A stretch of 64,000 bases of DNA from Taxillus chinensis (Eukaryota; Streptophyta; Magnoliopsida; Santalales; Loranthaceae): positions 16,979,117 to 17,043,116 of the forward strand of contig CM042090.1 in assembly GCA_023512835.1 (NCBI GenBank). The letters are read 5' to 3'. The notes beneath the pieces are model-generated. The model had not been told where the DNA came from. It searched no databases and saw only the letters and a program-made list of their open reading frames with translations. The first letter of the stretch is position 1. The number at the start of each line of letters is the position of its first letter. A program made the translations under genes and the position numbers. This document shows, one piece after another, positions 37,993-50,100 of the stretch.

Positions 37993-38040
<48 letters not shown>
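37993..38040. repeat. (AT)24 microsatellite
   Basis: Uninterrupted AT run of 48 bases, 138 bases after the CT run. Being self-complementary, it can extrude as a hairpin. Confidence 0.95.
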
Positions 38041-38043
<3 letters not shown>

Positions 38044-39805
38044 CTATCGTTTATGTTGACCATATTGTGAGACTGGGAGGTTCCCCTTTCCCGTGCATGG
38101 TCAGCATACTTTTTATTTCGATCGACTTGGGTGATCTTGATCGATATCGATAAGATCATTGTTTGAAAAATATAGCATTGATCGCTAGGCCATGCTTCTC
38201 TTTTGCTTATGGACGGAAAAAAATTAGCAGTGTTTCGATCAGATTGATACCCATTCCTGACATGCCAAAATTATTAAAGCTTTCTTCTTCCACAGTTCCA
38301 CTATATCCAAAAATTGTATAATTAATGTAAATCCCGATCGATATCAAAGACCTTAATTAATATTTAGAATTTCAATATATAGTAGCGTGTTTTAAAACAC
38401 ATAGATAGTACCACTGGCTAATAATGATCGATGTTATTGATATATGCTAAGATCGATTCGAATATCAGGTAAATAGTTTTACCCTACCTTTCCAATATAC
38501 GTCCAAGCAATCTTGGGAGCCCGTTGATTGTATGCCGGTTTAATTCAAAATTTTATCTCTCATTGACTGTTAAATATATTTTCATACCGAATGGTAGCTA
38601 GGGATCTCCATATCTATGTACAGATTTGGTAATATGACGTGTAGTACCCTAATAATTATTATGATTTGTATGCATATATATTACTTTTGATAGTTTAGTT
38701 TTGGTGAACGATTATTGTATATAATATTAGAGAATGTGTATATATATATATTTGTTTAGTTTTCTAAGTAGTGAAACTAGGTAACTAGAAAAAGTTAGCA
38801 AGAAGGGTAGCATAGGTGATTTTTCATGTGATGGTGAACTTTATATCTATATATATATATATATATAGTGTAAGAATTTTTTGTTAGGCCAATGGTGTTA
38901 TATTTTTTAATTATAAATTTTAATATTTTTTTCATATATATATATATATATATATATTGTGAACTTGTTAAAATCTACTACAAAATTAAAACGTTTTTAA
39001 AAATCTTTAAGATACTCAATTTAATTAGATGTTTAAATAATATGGGATCAAATTTAAATTTAATTTTTTAAAAAAGTAAAAATAAAATATAATAAAATAT
39101 TAAAAATTAAGAATCGATAAGTGATTTTAAAATTTAGTGACTATAAATTTTCTTAATAAAATAATAAATTTAACGAATTAGAAATCATTCATGACCTACT
39201 AGAAGGCGAGATTAACCTATTACCATCTCTCTCTCTCTTTCTAGGTTAAGTTTTAAAACTGTACCTGCCCCATATGTGCAAGGCAGAGTACTTTGTTTTC
39301 TAGTGGGCTTAAGATTCCATCTATCCATATCCTGTTATCATTCTTTATTGAATTCAGTCATATGCACAGTTTTGACTCAAATTAATTTTGACCCAAAAAA
39401 TTATTATAGATGATTTAATTTAACAATAATAAATACCATTTAAAAATATCAAAATTCATAAATAATAATTACAAAATATTTAGATAGTAACATTTAAAAT
39501 ATTATAAAATTATTAATATGAACTATTAAAATTGGGTGGGGGCATCACTACGAAACTTGATATATATTGGGCTAGAGGTAAAGTTTTAAAAGTGCATCTA
39601 ACTCTTGCTTAGGCGGAGTAATTTGTTCCGCATAGTAAAATCGGAATGAAAGACAACAAAATAATAAGTGCTAAGTATTTGTTGCCCACTCCAGAAAATA
39701 ACCTATTTGAAAATGTATAGATGTATTTAAGCGGCAAATTTTAAAATTTTTAAATACCAAGTTAACATTGGTCAGCCTTTTTCATTCTTATAATTAACTA
39801 ATCTG

Positions 39806-39806
<1 letters not shown>

Positions 39807-39853
<47 letters not shown>
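39807..39853. repeat. (TA)n microsatellite
   Basis: Uninterrupted TA run of 47 bases. Shorter TA runs lie at about 38738-38752, 38850-38868 and 38935-38957. Confidence 0.95.
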
Positions 39854-39857
<4 letters not shown>

Positions 39858-42800
39858 ATCGAACATATTACCAAAAATTTTCTCTTTGGAAATAAATAAA
39901 AATAATGTTTTAGAATTATCTTTTTACCGGGATAAATAGTGCCATTTTTTTTTCTCAAGGAGATTTCTTGACTCGCTCTCGTGCATGACTGATGAGTGAT
40001 CATGATGCAAATTTGAAAAACCAAAGAGGGCTGGGTTGAGGCAATTAATATATGGAAGACAAAGACCACTCCCCCTCGCAGCTTCACTCATTCATCCCCT
40101 TAAATGTTGCTACTGCCAAATTGAGTGGTCACATGCACTGCTACAATGAAACGATATGACTCGGATGAGGTAGTCAACCATGCCATGAAACTCTACAATT
40201 TTTCATCTTCAAAGTGTTTTTATTGCCCTATTTTCGAATTGTCCTCAACTTCAACTTCATTGGTGCAACTTAATTACTACATTCATGATCCATCTTCTCC
40301 GATTCAAACTAAAATGATATGGAATCTTGCCATCAACTTTCCATTATTCATGTCTCCTTTGCAATTGATTGTCTTAATTATTATATTTCTTATATTGTTA
40401 TTGACAATAATTTACACATAAACATGACCATTTTTTTTCTTATATTGTATTTTTTTTCTAATTTATAAGAACAAAAAAATAAATTTTATTTTCAAAAGTT
40501 TAAAATATCTTACCAAAAATAAGGTTATCCTAAAGAAAAAAATTCTATGTACGGATAGATTGCAAGGAATACCCTCTCTATTTTTTTTTAAAAAGTACTC
40601 ATTAATAATTTTAGTTTATCCCTCAAAATTTACCTGCAAATGTAAATGTATATAACATTACTTTACCCCTAATACTACGCTTATTGATAAGTTATTATTT
40701 TTAGAAATTGGAAAAAAAAAAGTAAAAAAGACATCTACCCCTTATTGAAGCGTGACTATGTTGCATCCAACGACAAATATGTGTGTACACGTGGATTTCT
40801 GTTATTATATTTCATTCTGTAATTTAAGGCATGATATAAATTTTTAAAAACTAAATTTTAAAATAATGTTTAAAAACAGATATAAAATTTATCTATTTTA
40901 AAAATTAAATAATTTTAAATTTATTGACACTTTAAAAAACAATCACAAAAAACGCATATATACTAATCATAGCCTTAATGGCGCATCTTTTTCAGTTTAT
41001 TATTTTTAAATTTATGATCGTTGTTATTTTAATTATAACTAATTTTAATATCATTGCCGACACGGTCAATGCAAAACTGAGGGCCAAAAGGGAAACAAAA
41101 ATATCACAAATTTTAATTAATTTTAAAAGCGAATTTATTCGATTCTTATATAGGTAAGAAAAGATATCCGGGGCTGGCCATTGCTATTTCTAATTATTAT
41201 CATTTCTCGTAGGTACGGTTTGTTTAATTGTTCCCATTAGTCAAGTCACCCAGTTTATTTCTAATTATTGCTGTTATATTATGATTATGATTATTATTAT
41301 TACATTCAGTAGAATTTAATGACCAATTAATATTTTATGAAAAATATAAAATATTTTGTAATTTTGAAAATGACAGTAAAATATTTTTCCAATCTGCTTT
41401 GTTCTTAGTTTATTTTGCCTTGCTTAAAATTCATTTTATACTCAAATAATCTATAATATATAATGATTTAAACTATTTATGTAATTTTTTTTAAAAATAT
41501 TATTTATGTTAGACTGATTAATTAATGTCTTCTTCGTTCTTCCTTCAAAATTGACAGTGTTGTTTAAAATTATTTAATTTTTATAATTATGTTTACAGTT
41601 TTTTTTTAAAGAAAAACAAAATGGGTATCTCTAGAGATCTAATCCTCAAAGCGGGAAAACAAAATTTATGATAATAATTGAATTTATTCCAGCGATGAGT
41701 ATGCCAATGATGGCATTAATGACCAATTTGAAATTTCCATAAGGATGAGGGCCCTAATGAGATGCAAAAATAACAATGCGGAAATTAATCAATTTCCTGT
41801 GTTATATAATAGATAGGAAATGAAAGCATAAAAAAAATTTAAATACAATAATTTTATAGCGATTTAATAAAATCGCTATTACTAAATTTTAGTAATAGAT
41901 AGCAGACAAGCGACATATGTTGTGTAATCGAAGAATGAGAGATAAAGTGATAGTTGATTACAACGAACCTATAATTAGTGGCTAGTAAGAGCATCCAAGT
42001 AATTTTTGATATTTTAGAAATAAATAGTAAATAATTTACTTTTTTTTTAAAAACATGATATATCGCATTCTCTATACTCTATTTTAAGGAAGCTATTGTA
42101 AAAGAATTTTTGATAATAATTTTATATTTTTTTTTTTAAATTATAAGAAAAGTTATATTATAAAAATTATAGGGTGAATACTCTAAACAGGTGCTATGCT
42201 ATTGGTGTGTGTGGTTGAGCCTATGCCTCAACATATTCATATTTCATACGCATATTAGTTAATCCTTGCAATTCACTATTATTGGGGAGCAACACGCGAC
42301 ATATCCCCCTATATATTCAATATGACATGTATATGACATATCCTCATTCATACGCAGAGTTACTCTTTGCAATTCACTATTGAATAAATATAACATATAC
42401 ACTCTCAAATTTCAAAATTAGCAACTACCAAGTTATAACAAACAGCTATCAAATTTCAATTTCTATTATTATTTTCAGGAAGAAGAATGGAAAAGACACG
42501 CATAGGCCATAGGTAATCATAAATTTGCTTATAATTGAGAGTCGGTGAATATTAATTCCAAATAAGTCTTCTCTCCTGTGCAGAAAGAAAAACTTATATC
42601 TATTTTAAGATTTAGACTAGTCAAGCAAAGTTACGTGATAGGGTAAAATATCCATTAAAACTATAGAGAGCCAATCAGTTAACTGTATGAATTCACACCG
42701 ATTAAATCAAACCTTTACAGACATTTAAGTTCAAATTTTTTATCACCTGTGGAATTGTGGATTTTTTTTTAACTTTTAGATTTTGAATGCTCAATCGTTA

Positions 42801-43015
42801 TTTTAAATAAATATAATAAACACTAGTGGGGCATGTACACTGATAAGCCATTGCACCTCTCACTATTGTTAATTAATAATGAGAAGGCTGACTGTAAAAT
42901 TGGGAATAATAATTGGTAGCAGCCCACTTGGCTGACAAAGGTGCATGCATACACACATATGGGTACTCATGCAAAATGGATAAAGATACAAGGAAGAAGC
43001 CCATAGGCCCAGCTG

Positions 43016-43042
43016 CAACACACACACACACACACACACACA
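43016..43042. repeat. (CA)n microsatellite
   Basis: CA run of 27 bases in the 3' flank of the FHA gene. Confidence 0.9.
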
Positions 43043-44105
43043 AAAAGCCTAGCTAACCACAGCTCACAGCTGTAATAATATTTTATTAATTAGGTGGCTA
43101 CATCAAATCCTTGCCCATCTGCATCACTTCACTGCCGAGGCTTAGAGGCAGATTTGAACCTTGAGATTTTAAAATAATGTAATTTTACGTGGTTAAAATA
43201 ACACGTCAGTAAAGTCACGTGATTATTTTTCATTAATAAAATAATAAATTTAGTATTATTATATTAATTTTACAATTAATAAGTATTAGTAAGTACTAAT
43301 TAATAAATATTATGTTTGCCTTTTATCAATTAAAGAAGGATAGAATAAATATATTTTCGTAAATTATAATGTTATAATTTTTGTTATTTGTAAATTTCAA
43401 AATTATAACATAATAGTAAATTTATAAAAATTTTAATTATTATTTGTTATCCGGCAGAACCCATCTTCCGGCTGGGATAAACCAAACAAAAACATATAAA
43501 ACTTAGTAATAATAAAATTACAAATCAACAATAAACTAGTTTGAACATCCCCGATCTTCATTTTATCTCAGTATTTCACTTGTCTTTATTTCTATTAAAA
43601 TAACATTTTACCTCCTTTTATTATTCTTTTCTTTCATTTATATTTATCTTTTTCCGTGGACCCACAACAACCGATGACAATAATTCATGGATCTATAACT
43701 GTAAATAAAAAAAAATCTTTTTTCATTTGAGACATCAAGGATGATGCTCTAAGAACCGTAGAACTAACGATCCTATAATGAATGACTCAACCCCGTTATT
43801 CATAGCTAAATTTAAACAAAATTAAAAAGAAAATCCTAATCCTGTGACTTCGTTTAAGTAGATGATGGATTCAGAATTTTAATACAATTTTGTATTTGTT
43901 CTGTTTGATTTTCTTTAAATTTGTAGGTTGGTTGTCGACCTGGCTATTGCAGCTCTAGCAGGAAATCGAGAATTCAAGAAATATATATATATATATTAAA
44001 TAGCTGGTGATTATTTACATCTTTCAAAATGGAAGCCCCATCTGCAACGTGTAAAACAGTTAGCCCTGCTTCTTCTCTTGCACACACGCTGCCCTCTCCC
44101 CGCCA

Positions 44106-47100
44106 TTACTTCCGGTGGCGATCGTTGCGGATGTAGTCTTTCAAATAAGTGGGCTCCTTGGATACCCGTTGGACTTGGGGATGAGAAGGCATCTCGTCCT
44201 CTTCCTTGCCTTCATCCTTCGGGCGCTGTCCGTGCTGTAGTGACCCAACTGTTGCTGATGCGTCGTCCTTGCGTCCAAGTGAGGCTGCTGCTGAGCTGTC
44301 CCCTGGCTCAGGAGAGGCTGGTACCGTACCGGAATCATCATCAGTAGCATCACTATCTTCGTCCATTGCATTTTCTTCTGCTCTACCACAATCCTCCGTT
44401 TCTGCATCTGAGGCTGATCTGCCATCATCACCAGCCCTTTTAGCGTAACCATTGCCTGTGTCAGTGCGATCCTCTGCATCAGAGTCTGAAAAAAAACCCT
44501 CAAGACCAACACCACTCTGGAACTGTGGTTTCTTCAATTCAGGGGCGACAGTACCAATCATCCCGCTTAGTGCTTGCCGTTCCAGATTCAGCAGGGCAGC
44601 AGCAGCAGCTGACTCACTTGATGGACTAATCGGCTGCCCATGAGCAGCCTGAGCCCCACTACGAAACAGTTTTTTCAGATCAGAGGCGGTAATCATTTCT
44701 TGCGGTTCCAGATTCAGCAGGGCAGCAGCAGCAGCTGACTCACTTGATGGACTAATCGGCTGCCCATGAGCAGCCTGAGCCCCACTACGAAACAGTTTTT
44801 TCAGATCAGAGGCGGTAATCATTTCTTGCGGTTCCAGATTCAGCAGGGTAGCAGCAGCAATTGCCTCAGTGGACGGACTGTTCGGCTGCCTATCAGCTGC
44901 CTGAGCCCCATTTCCGGGAGTTTCATTCTCTTCGTGGACAGAAGGCTCTGTGTTGTGAGCCCAGCTTCCAGCAACTTCAGAAGCAAGAAGATCTGCCGTT
45001 TTTATGGTTTCTCCACCCTCAGTGTCTTCCATACCTTTTCGAATCTCCACGCTATTGTCTGCCTGAGAGTGACGAGAACCCTCATGCATCATTTGACCCT
45101 GTTCTTCAGTTTCTTGTACATGGATTTCGTCATCAAGTTGCATTGTGTCTCCATCACAAGTGCTACTACACTTATTTAGATCAAGATTCTGTACACCATT
45201 GGTTCCAGGGCTTTCGGTGACAACATGTTCAGTTCCAATGGGGTTCCCATCCAATGCAGGCCCTGTGGCAGCACCAGCGATATCAGAACCAAAGCCACCC
45301 ATGGCACCACGATCAGTGCTTGTGAATTCTACCTCCTGGGTATCTTGGGCCTCCTCCCGACTTCGAACAACACATTCATGCTTCTCTGTAGCGCTAGTAT
45401 CGTTGCTAGAGGTCTCAAATTGATTTCCAACCAATCTCTGGCCTGAGCTAGCTGAACCTGCCTTGGCTGTGCTGTTGCTTTGACACATGGCTACTTCTAT
45501 TTCCCTAACTACACCAGTTTCTTTTCCATCGTGAGGATCGAAGTCAATGTCCAATGAAGTATTCTCATAATTCTCCTGGTCTTCCAGAGTTCTCTGCATG
45601 GCCTTCAGCTGTTCTTGCTGCTTCGTAAATAGAACAGAAATCTCTTCAGTGGTGGAATAGAACGCCCGTAACTGCGTTTCTCTGAAAGGCAATCACAGGA
45701 GTAGGGTGAGAGAAGCTGCCGTTACATCCTACATGGATTAGTATCAACAATTTTCTGTTCACAAGGTCAAGAGGGAAAATTATTTGAAGCAGTGCGAGTT
45801 CCAATTTGAAGAGACAAAATAGAATAACAATAAGTAAGCAACGGGATCAATAGCACTAACAATATGAACATATCACCAGTAACAACAATGGGTTTCAAGA
45901 TTCTTACCGGAGCATGATTCTTTCTCTGGCACCTCTCAACTTCCGCCTTTCAAAATCAAGATCTCGCAGCGCAGTATTTATCTGAAGCTCCAGGACAGAA
46001 ACCTGAGCCCATGCTTCTTCTCGAGCTGCCTGCTAACAACCCCAATGGAAAGACTCAGCTTCAAAAATAAAGTTTCTACGATGCCCAGAAGAAATAGGTT
46101 GACATATAAAAGTTCATACAGGAACAGGGTAAAATCAGTGCAAAAACAATTCAGATTACTAACAAAAACAAATCAATTGGAGCAGCAAATCCGAAACCCT
46201 ACAGCTTCTTTTTTCTTAGTTGTGTGTGTACGAGTTTAGGGTTATTTATCTTTTTTTTCTTCATTTTTTAGCTGTAATGTTATGTTCCAAACATTGAGAC
46301 ATTGCAATGAGCAACTCGTAAGCACATCAATACAACAACCTAAAAAAAAAACAGCTATTTTCTTTTTGCATGCAAATTTGTATTGGATGATAGTCATTTC
46401 AACTACCGTTAGTTGAAAACATAAAGAGAACTTTTCATTTCTAAATAGTACAACAAAACCTTGTATACGTAAAATTTTGCCGAAGTGATACATTTAATTA
46501 TTGAGGTCTCGTGTATTAAATTTAATAGAAACCAGAGTGCCACGCAGCCAGGGAAAAGTTTCCATAGAACAGTGAACATTATATGCAGATGCGAAGGAAC
46601 ACTTCCATGTTTACCTTTTCACTGTCAAGCTCTTTCCTTAATCTTTTCACTTCATTCTCAAATTCGTCTTCCCTCTGTTTCAATGCAAAGCATCACACAA
46701 ACATTAGCTTCTCATTAAGGACACAGCTTGCACAAACACAGACACACCAAAAGGAAAAATTACAACAAATCACTAAATCCATTAAATGTAAGAAGCCATT
46801 AAGATACATACTTTTTTCCCACTTGCTGAAGCTTGTTGCTCTTCTTGAACCTGGGTTTCAAGCTGATGAATTTTGTTTTCAGAGGTAAGTAACTTGTGCC
46901 TAGTGTCCTCCTGCAATACAAAAAATAAACACGATAGAAAATAGAGACGGAATCATCTTATAACACGTTCTATAAACAAAGTTGCAAACAATACCAATTT
47001 GGATCTCAAAGTTTCCACGAGTAAACATCTTTCTTTGTCTAATTCCTGAGAAGGCAAGTGAAAGGCTTTAGCTTTAAATTTACCATGCATGGGTGAAAGG

Positions 47101-50100
47101 TTAAAGATGCATTTTTTATAGGTAAAAGGGGTGATGGGGTTGGGAAGATATGAACCCAGCCAGCTAAGAAGAAGAAGAGGAAATAAGCCTTTCTACTGGG
47201 CCATATCTTGACCTGAACTCAAAAGATTCAGAAATCAAAAAGACAATCATACCTGAAGCTTACTAATTACTTCATGCTGCTCTCTTTCTCGTCTTAAGGA
47301 AGCATCAGAGATTCGTCTAAATTCCTCTTGAGCCTCTGATTGAACCTTTTGTATTGCTGCTTTCATAGCAGCTGCAGCCTTCTCTCGCTCTTCTCTTCTT
47401 TGATCTCGTTCTTCATCCAGTTGTGCCTTAAGTTCAGATATTGAAGCCTTCTGACTAGAAAGATGTAAGATATCAAAAATTCTAGTCCCCACTAAGCCTT
47501 CACCACATCACGTAGAAAGATTTCAGATAAACATCTCAAAAGCAACAGCACAATGGAGTGGATACATGATGTGGATTATCTGCCACATGCAATTCAATGC
47601 AATGAACAAATGAACGTGGTCGTTATATGACAGCAATTCAGCAGAATATCAAATAAATATTAAAGGCATGGTCATTTGTTCCACACAACAATGATGCAAG
47701 TACAGTTAATTTTCCCTAAAAACTCTTGGTGGTTTTCGAATAAAAAAATCCAAAAAAAAAAAGAAAAGAAAAGAAAAAGGGATGGGATAAGAAAATTAAA
47801 CTTTGAACTCACAGTACAGCCATGCTTGATGACATAAAAGACTAGACAATTTCATAGGCACAAATACTGTTAAGAGTGGTCGACAGGCTTAACCTAATTC
47901 ACATAATAATTAAAGATCTGACATAACACTAAAAGACGGTATTCTCCCTACCTAGTTACAATGCAATTTAGTTAATCATACAAGAATAACATGAATTGGT
48001 TTGCAGTCAATTTCGCAAAAACCAAAAAAAAAATGATCACCAAATAAGCATTAAGCATAAGAAAATTGAATACTCATCTTGAAATTGTTAAAGAACAATA
48101 AACTCAAAACAACATACATTCTGATTACATCAATCACCCAGAAAAAGGGAGTTAATTCATGGCAGAATTCATCCTCTCTCAATTCTAAACCCTCGCCTCT
48201 CCCACGTTCAAATGCCATCACAATATATAAGAGAACGCCAAAATCCGTTCTTTTTTTTCTTTCCAAAACCACTTTCAGCCAATAAATCAAATATTGCATC
48301 CTAATTATGTAAATCAGCCCATTTCCTCGTCAATTATTAAGACCCGATTAAATAATGTTACAGCCTGTCCTATACTTAAATCAAAAATACACACATTCTG
48401 ATTCAGCCACATGGATATACACGGGCATGCAAAACTGGGGAAGGTTTCTGCATTACTTCAAGCCATCTACCATAACCTTTTTCATCTTCAATATTCTGTC
48501 ACCAACAAAATACACGTTGGCTGCGTGCTAACTGCTAAAGCACAGCTCAATCAATCACCTGCAATAATCTCCCATGCAATAATCAAAACATCTTCATGCA
48601 ATAATCGCTCTGGCTCCAATTATACAGCCTGTTTCTTCAATTCATGTGTCTACCAGCTCCAATCCATGCACACGATGAGCCATGCACACAAGGCTTCTAT
48701 CTGAGCCATTGCGCACCTCTTATGCTTTAAGCAACAAGTGTCAGATAAATCTGCAGTAATTTTCATTGAGAAATGTCTTGAAGAAAGCAGAGAATCAGAG
48801 AGCAGATGCAGGGTCTCCTATAAAGCTATCCCATGGGAACTGAAGTCCTCTTCTGAAACATCTGGGGGTTAAACGAAACCCCGCGTAGGTCTTTGATTGA
48901 GGATAGGATCAGGGCGTGGGAAAACAATTGTTGCTTTCAGGAATCAAAGCTTAGTGCTCCCTGGGGATTTTGAAATCTCCTTCGCTGTTTGCTAAGACGG
49001 TTTGGTAACAAGGAATACAGAGAAAACTGCAGGAGTACCCTAACTATTTGGGAGAACAGAGACTACAAGGAAATTGGGAATCCGTGAGGGAAGATTATCT
49101 CATCCAAGACCTCTTTTGTGGCCCTTGGTACAACGAGGGAGATTTCAGCTTACCACAAATACAAACTAAGACCAACAGAACCTCCTTCAACCAGCAAGCA
49201 GCCAATCTTTTTTCCAACTCTATTGATGATCTCTAGGTTCTTGATCCACCTCTCAGACGGACTTCTTTCACGTGCAAAAAAAAAAAGGAGACCCCAACCT
49301 TATCTCGTGTAGATAGTTGCTTACTCTGCAGCAATTTCAAGTCTCACTTCCCAGGATTGGACCTCCTGGCCAAGGAAAAGCTTCTGTCTGATTTTATTCC
49401 AATTGTTCTTCATTGTGAGCAAATTAACAAAAGAGCAAATTAACACAGCTGGTCACTGCATAGTCTTGTTGATTTTATTAAATCTGCTTAGCCTCCTCAT
49501 CCCTTGGTGGATCACAACTCTTGTTCTTTTTTCAAAGTTTAATGAGTTAAAGCATCGACTTAGCCTGGGATACAAACTGGACGTCTCTTGAGCTCATTCA
49601 GAACAAGGAACACCCAGAAATCTTTGGAGATGTCTTCCAATGCATGCTGGAAGCTCTCTTGACAGTTTATCTGGGCCTTCCAGTTGGGGGCTCGTACAAA
49701 TCTCTATTCATATGGCAGCCAATGCCTGTCTGCCTCATACAGCTCACTTTCTTTCTCATGGAAGCTGTCACATGTTGAAGAACAGCTGCCTTACCGGGAT
49801 GCCTGCTCAACTCTTCGGCATAACTGGCCCATTGAAGGTGATCCATTTTATAAGGTTTGGCAAAGGTCTTGATGGAAGGGCGCCCAAGATCTTTCAAAGT
49901 TCCTTTAGCTGCTTGGGATACCATCAAATCATACAGGTAGGTAGGGAGTTAAAAATCTTCACAGGTTTAAAATTTTCCTCTACATGTGGATGCGGTGGCT
50001 TACTTAGGAGCACGATAACAGCTACAAAAAGCCACCGACAACTAAATGCAGGATGATAGATAAGTTGCCGTTGCAACCCAACATTCATGAAAATTCTCAT

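Larger units (their letters stand above)
33670..44105. other. 10.4 kb gene-free AT-rich region between ZPR and the FHA gene
   Basis: No gene was recognised on either strand. Content is AT-rich low-complexity DNA, several dinucleotide microsatellites (listed separately), and eroded repeat-like DNA such as 36480-36620, where an ATTTATAATGGTTCG word recalls eroded repeats. The first kilobases upstream of ZPR may hold regulatory DNA. Confidence 0.6.

Noticed and set aside
40125..40421. Open frame of 98 codons on the plus strand in the ZPR-FHA interval.
   Set aside because: AT-rich, ends in a low-complexity Leu/Ile stretch, no splice-linked partner and no similarity to a known family.
44078..45446. 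Several plus-strand frames opposite the last FHA-gene exon.
   Set aside because: Antisense shadows of the long minus-strand exon. The minus frame is joined by splice phase to the conserved coiled coil.
46241..46500. TTAGGG-like word near 46236 as a telomeric repeat.
   Set aside because: A single copy only, no array.
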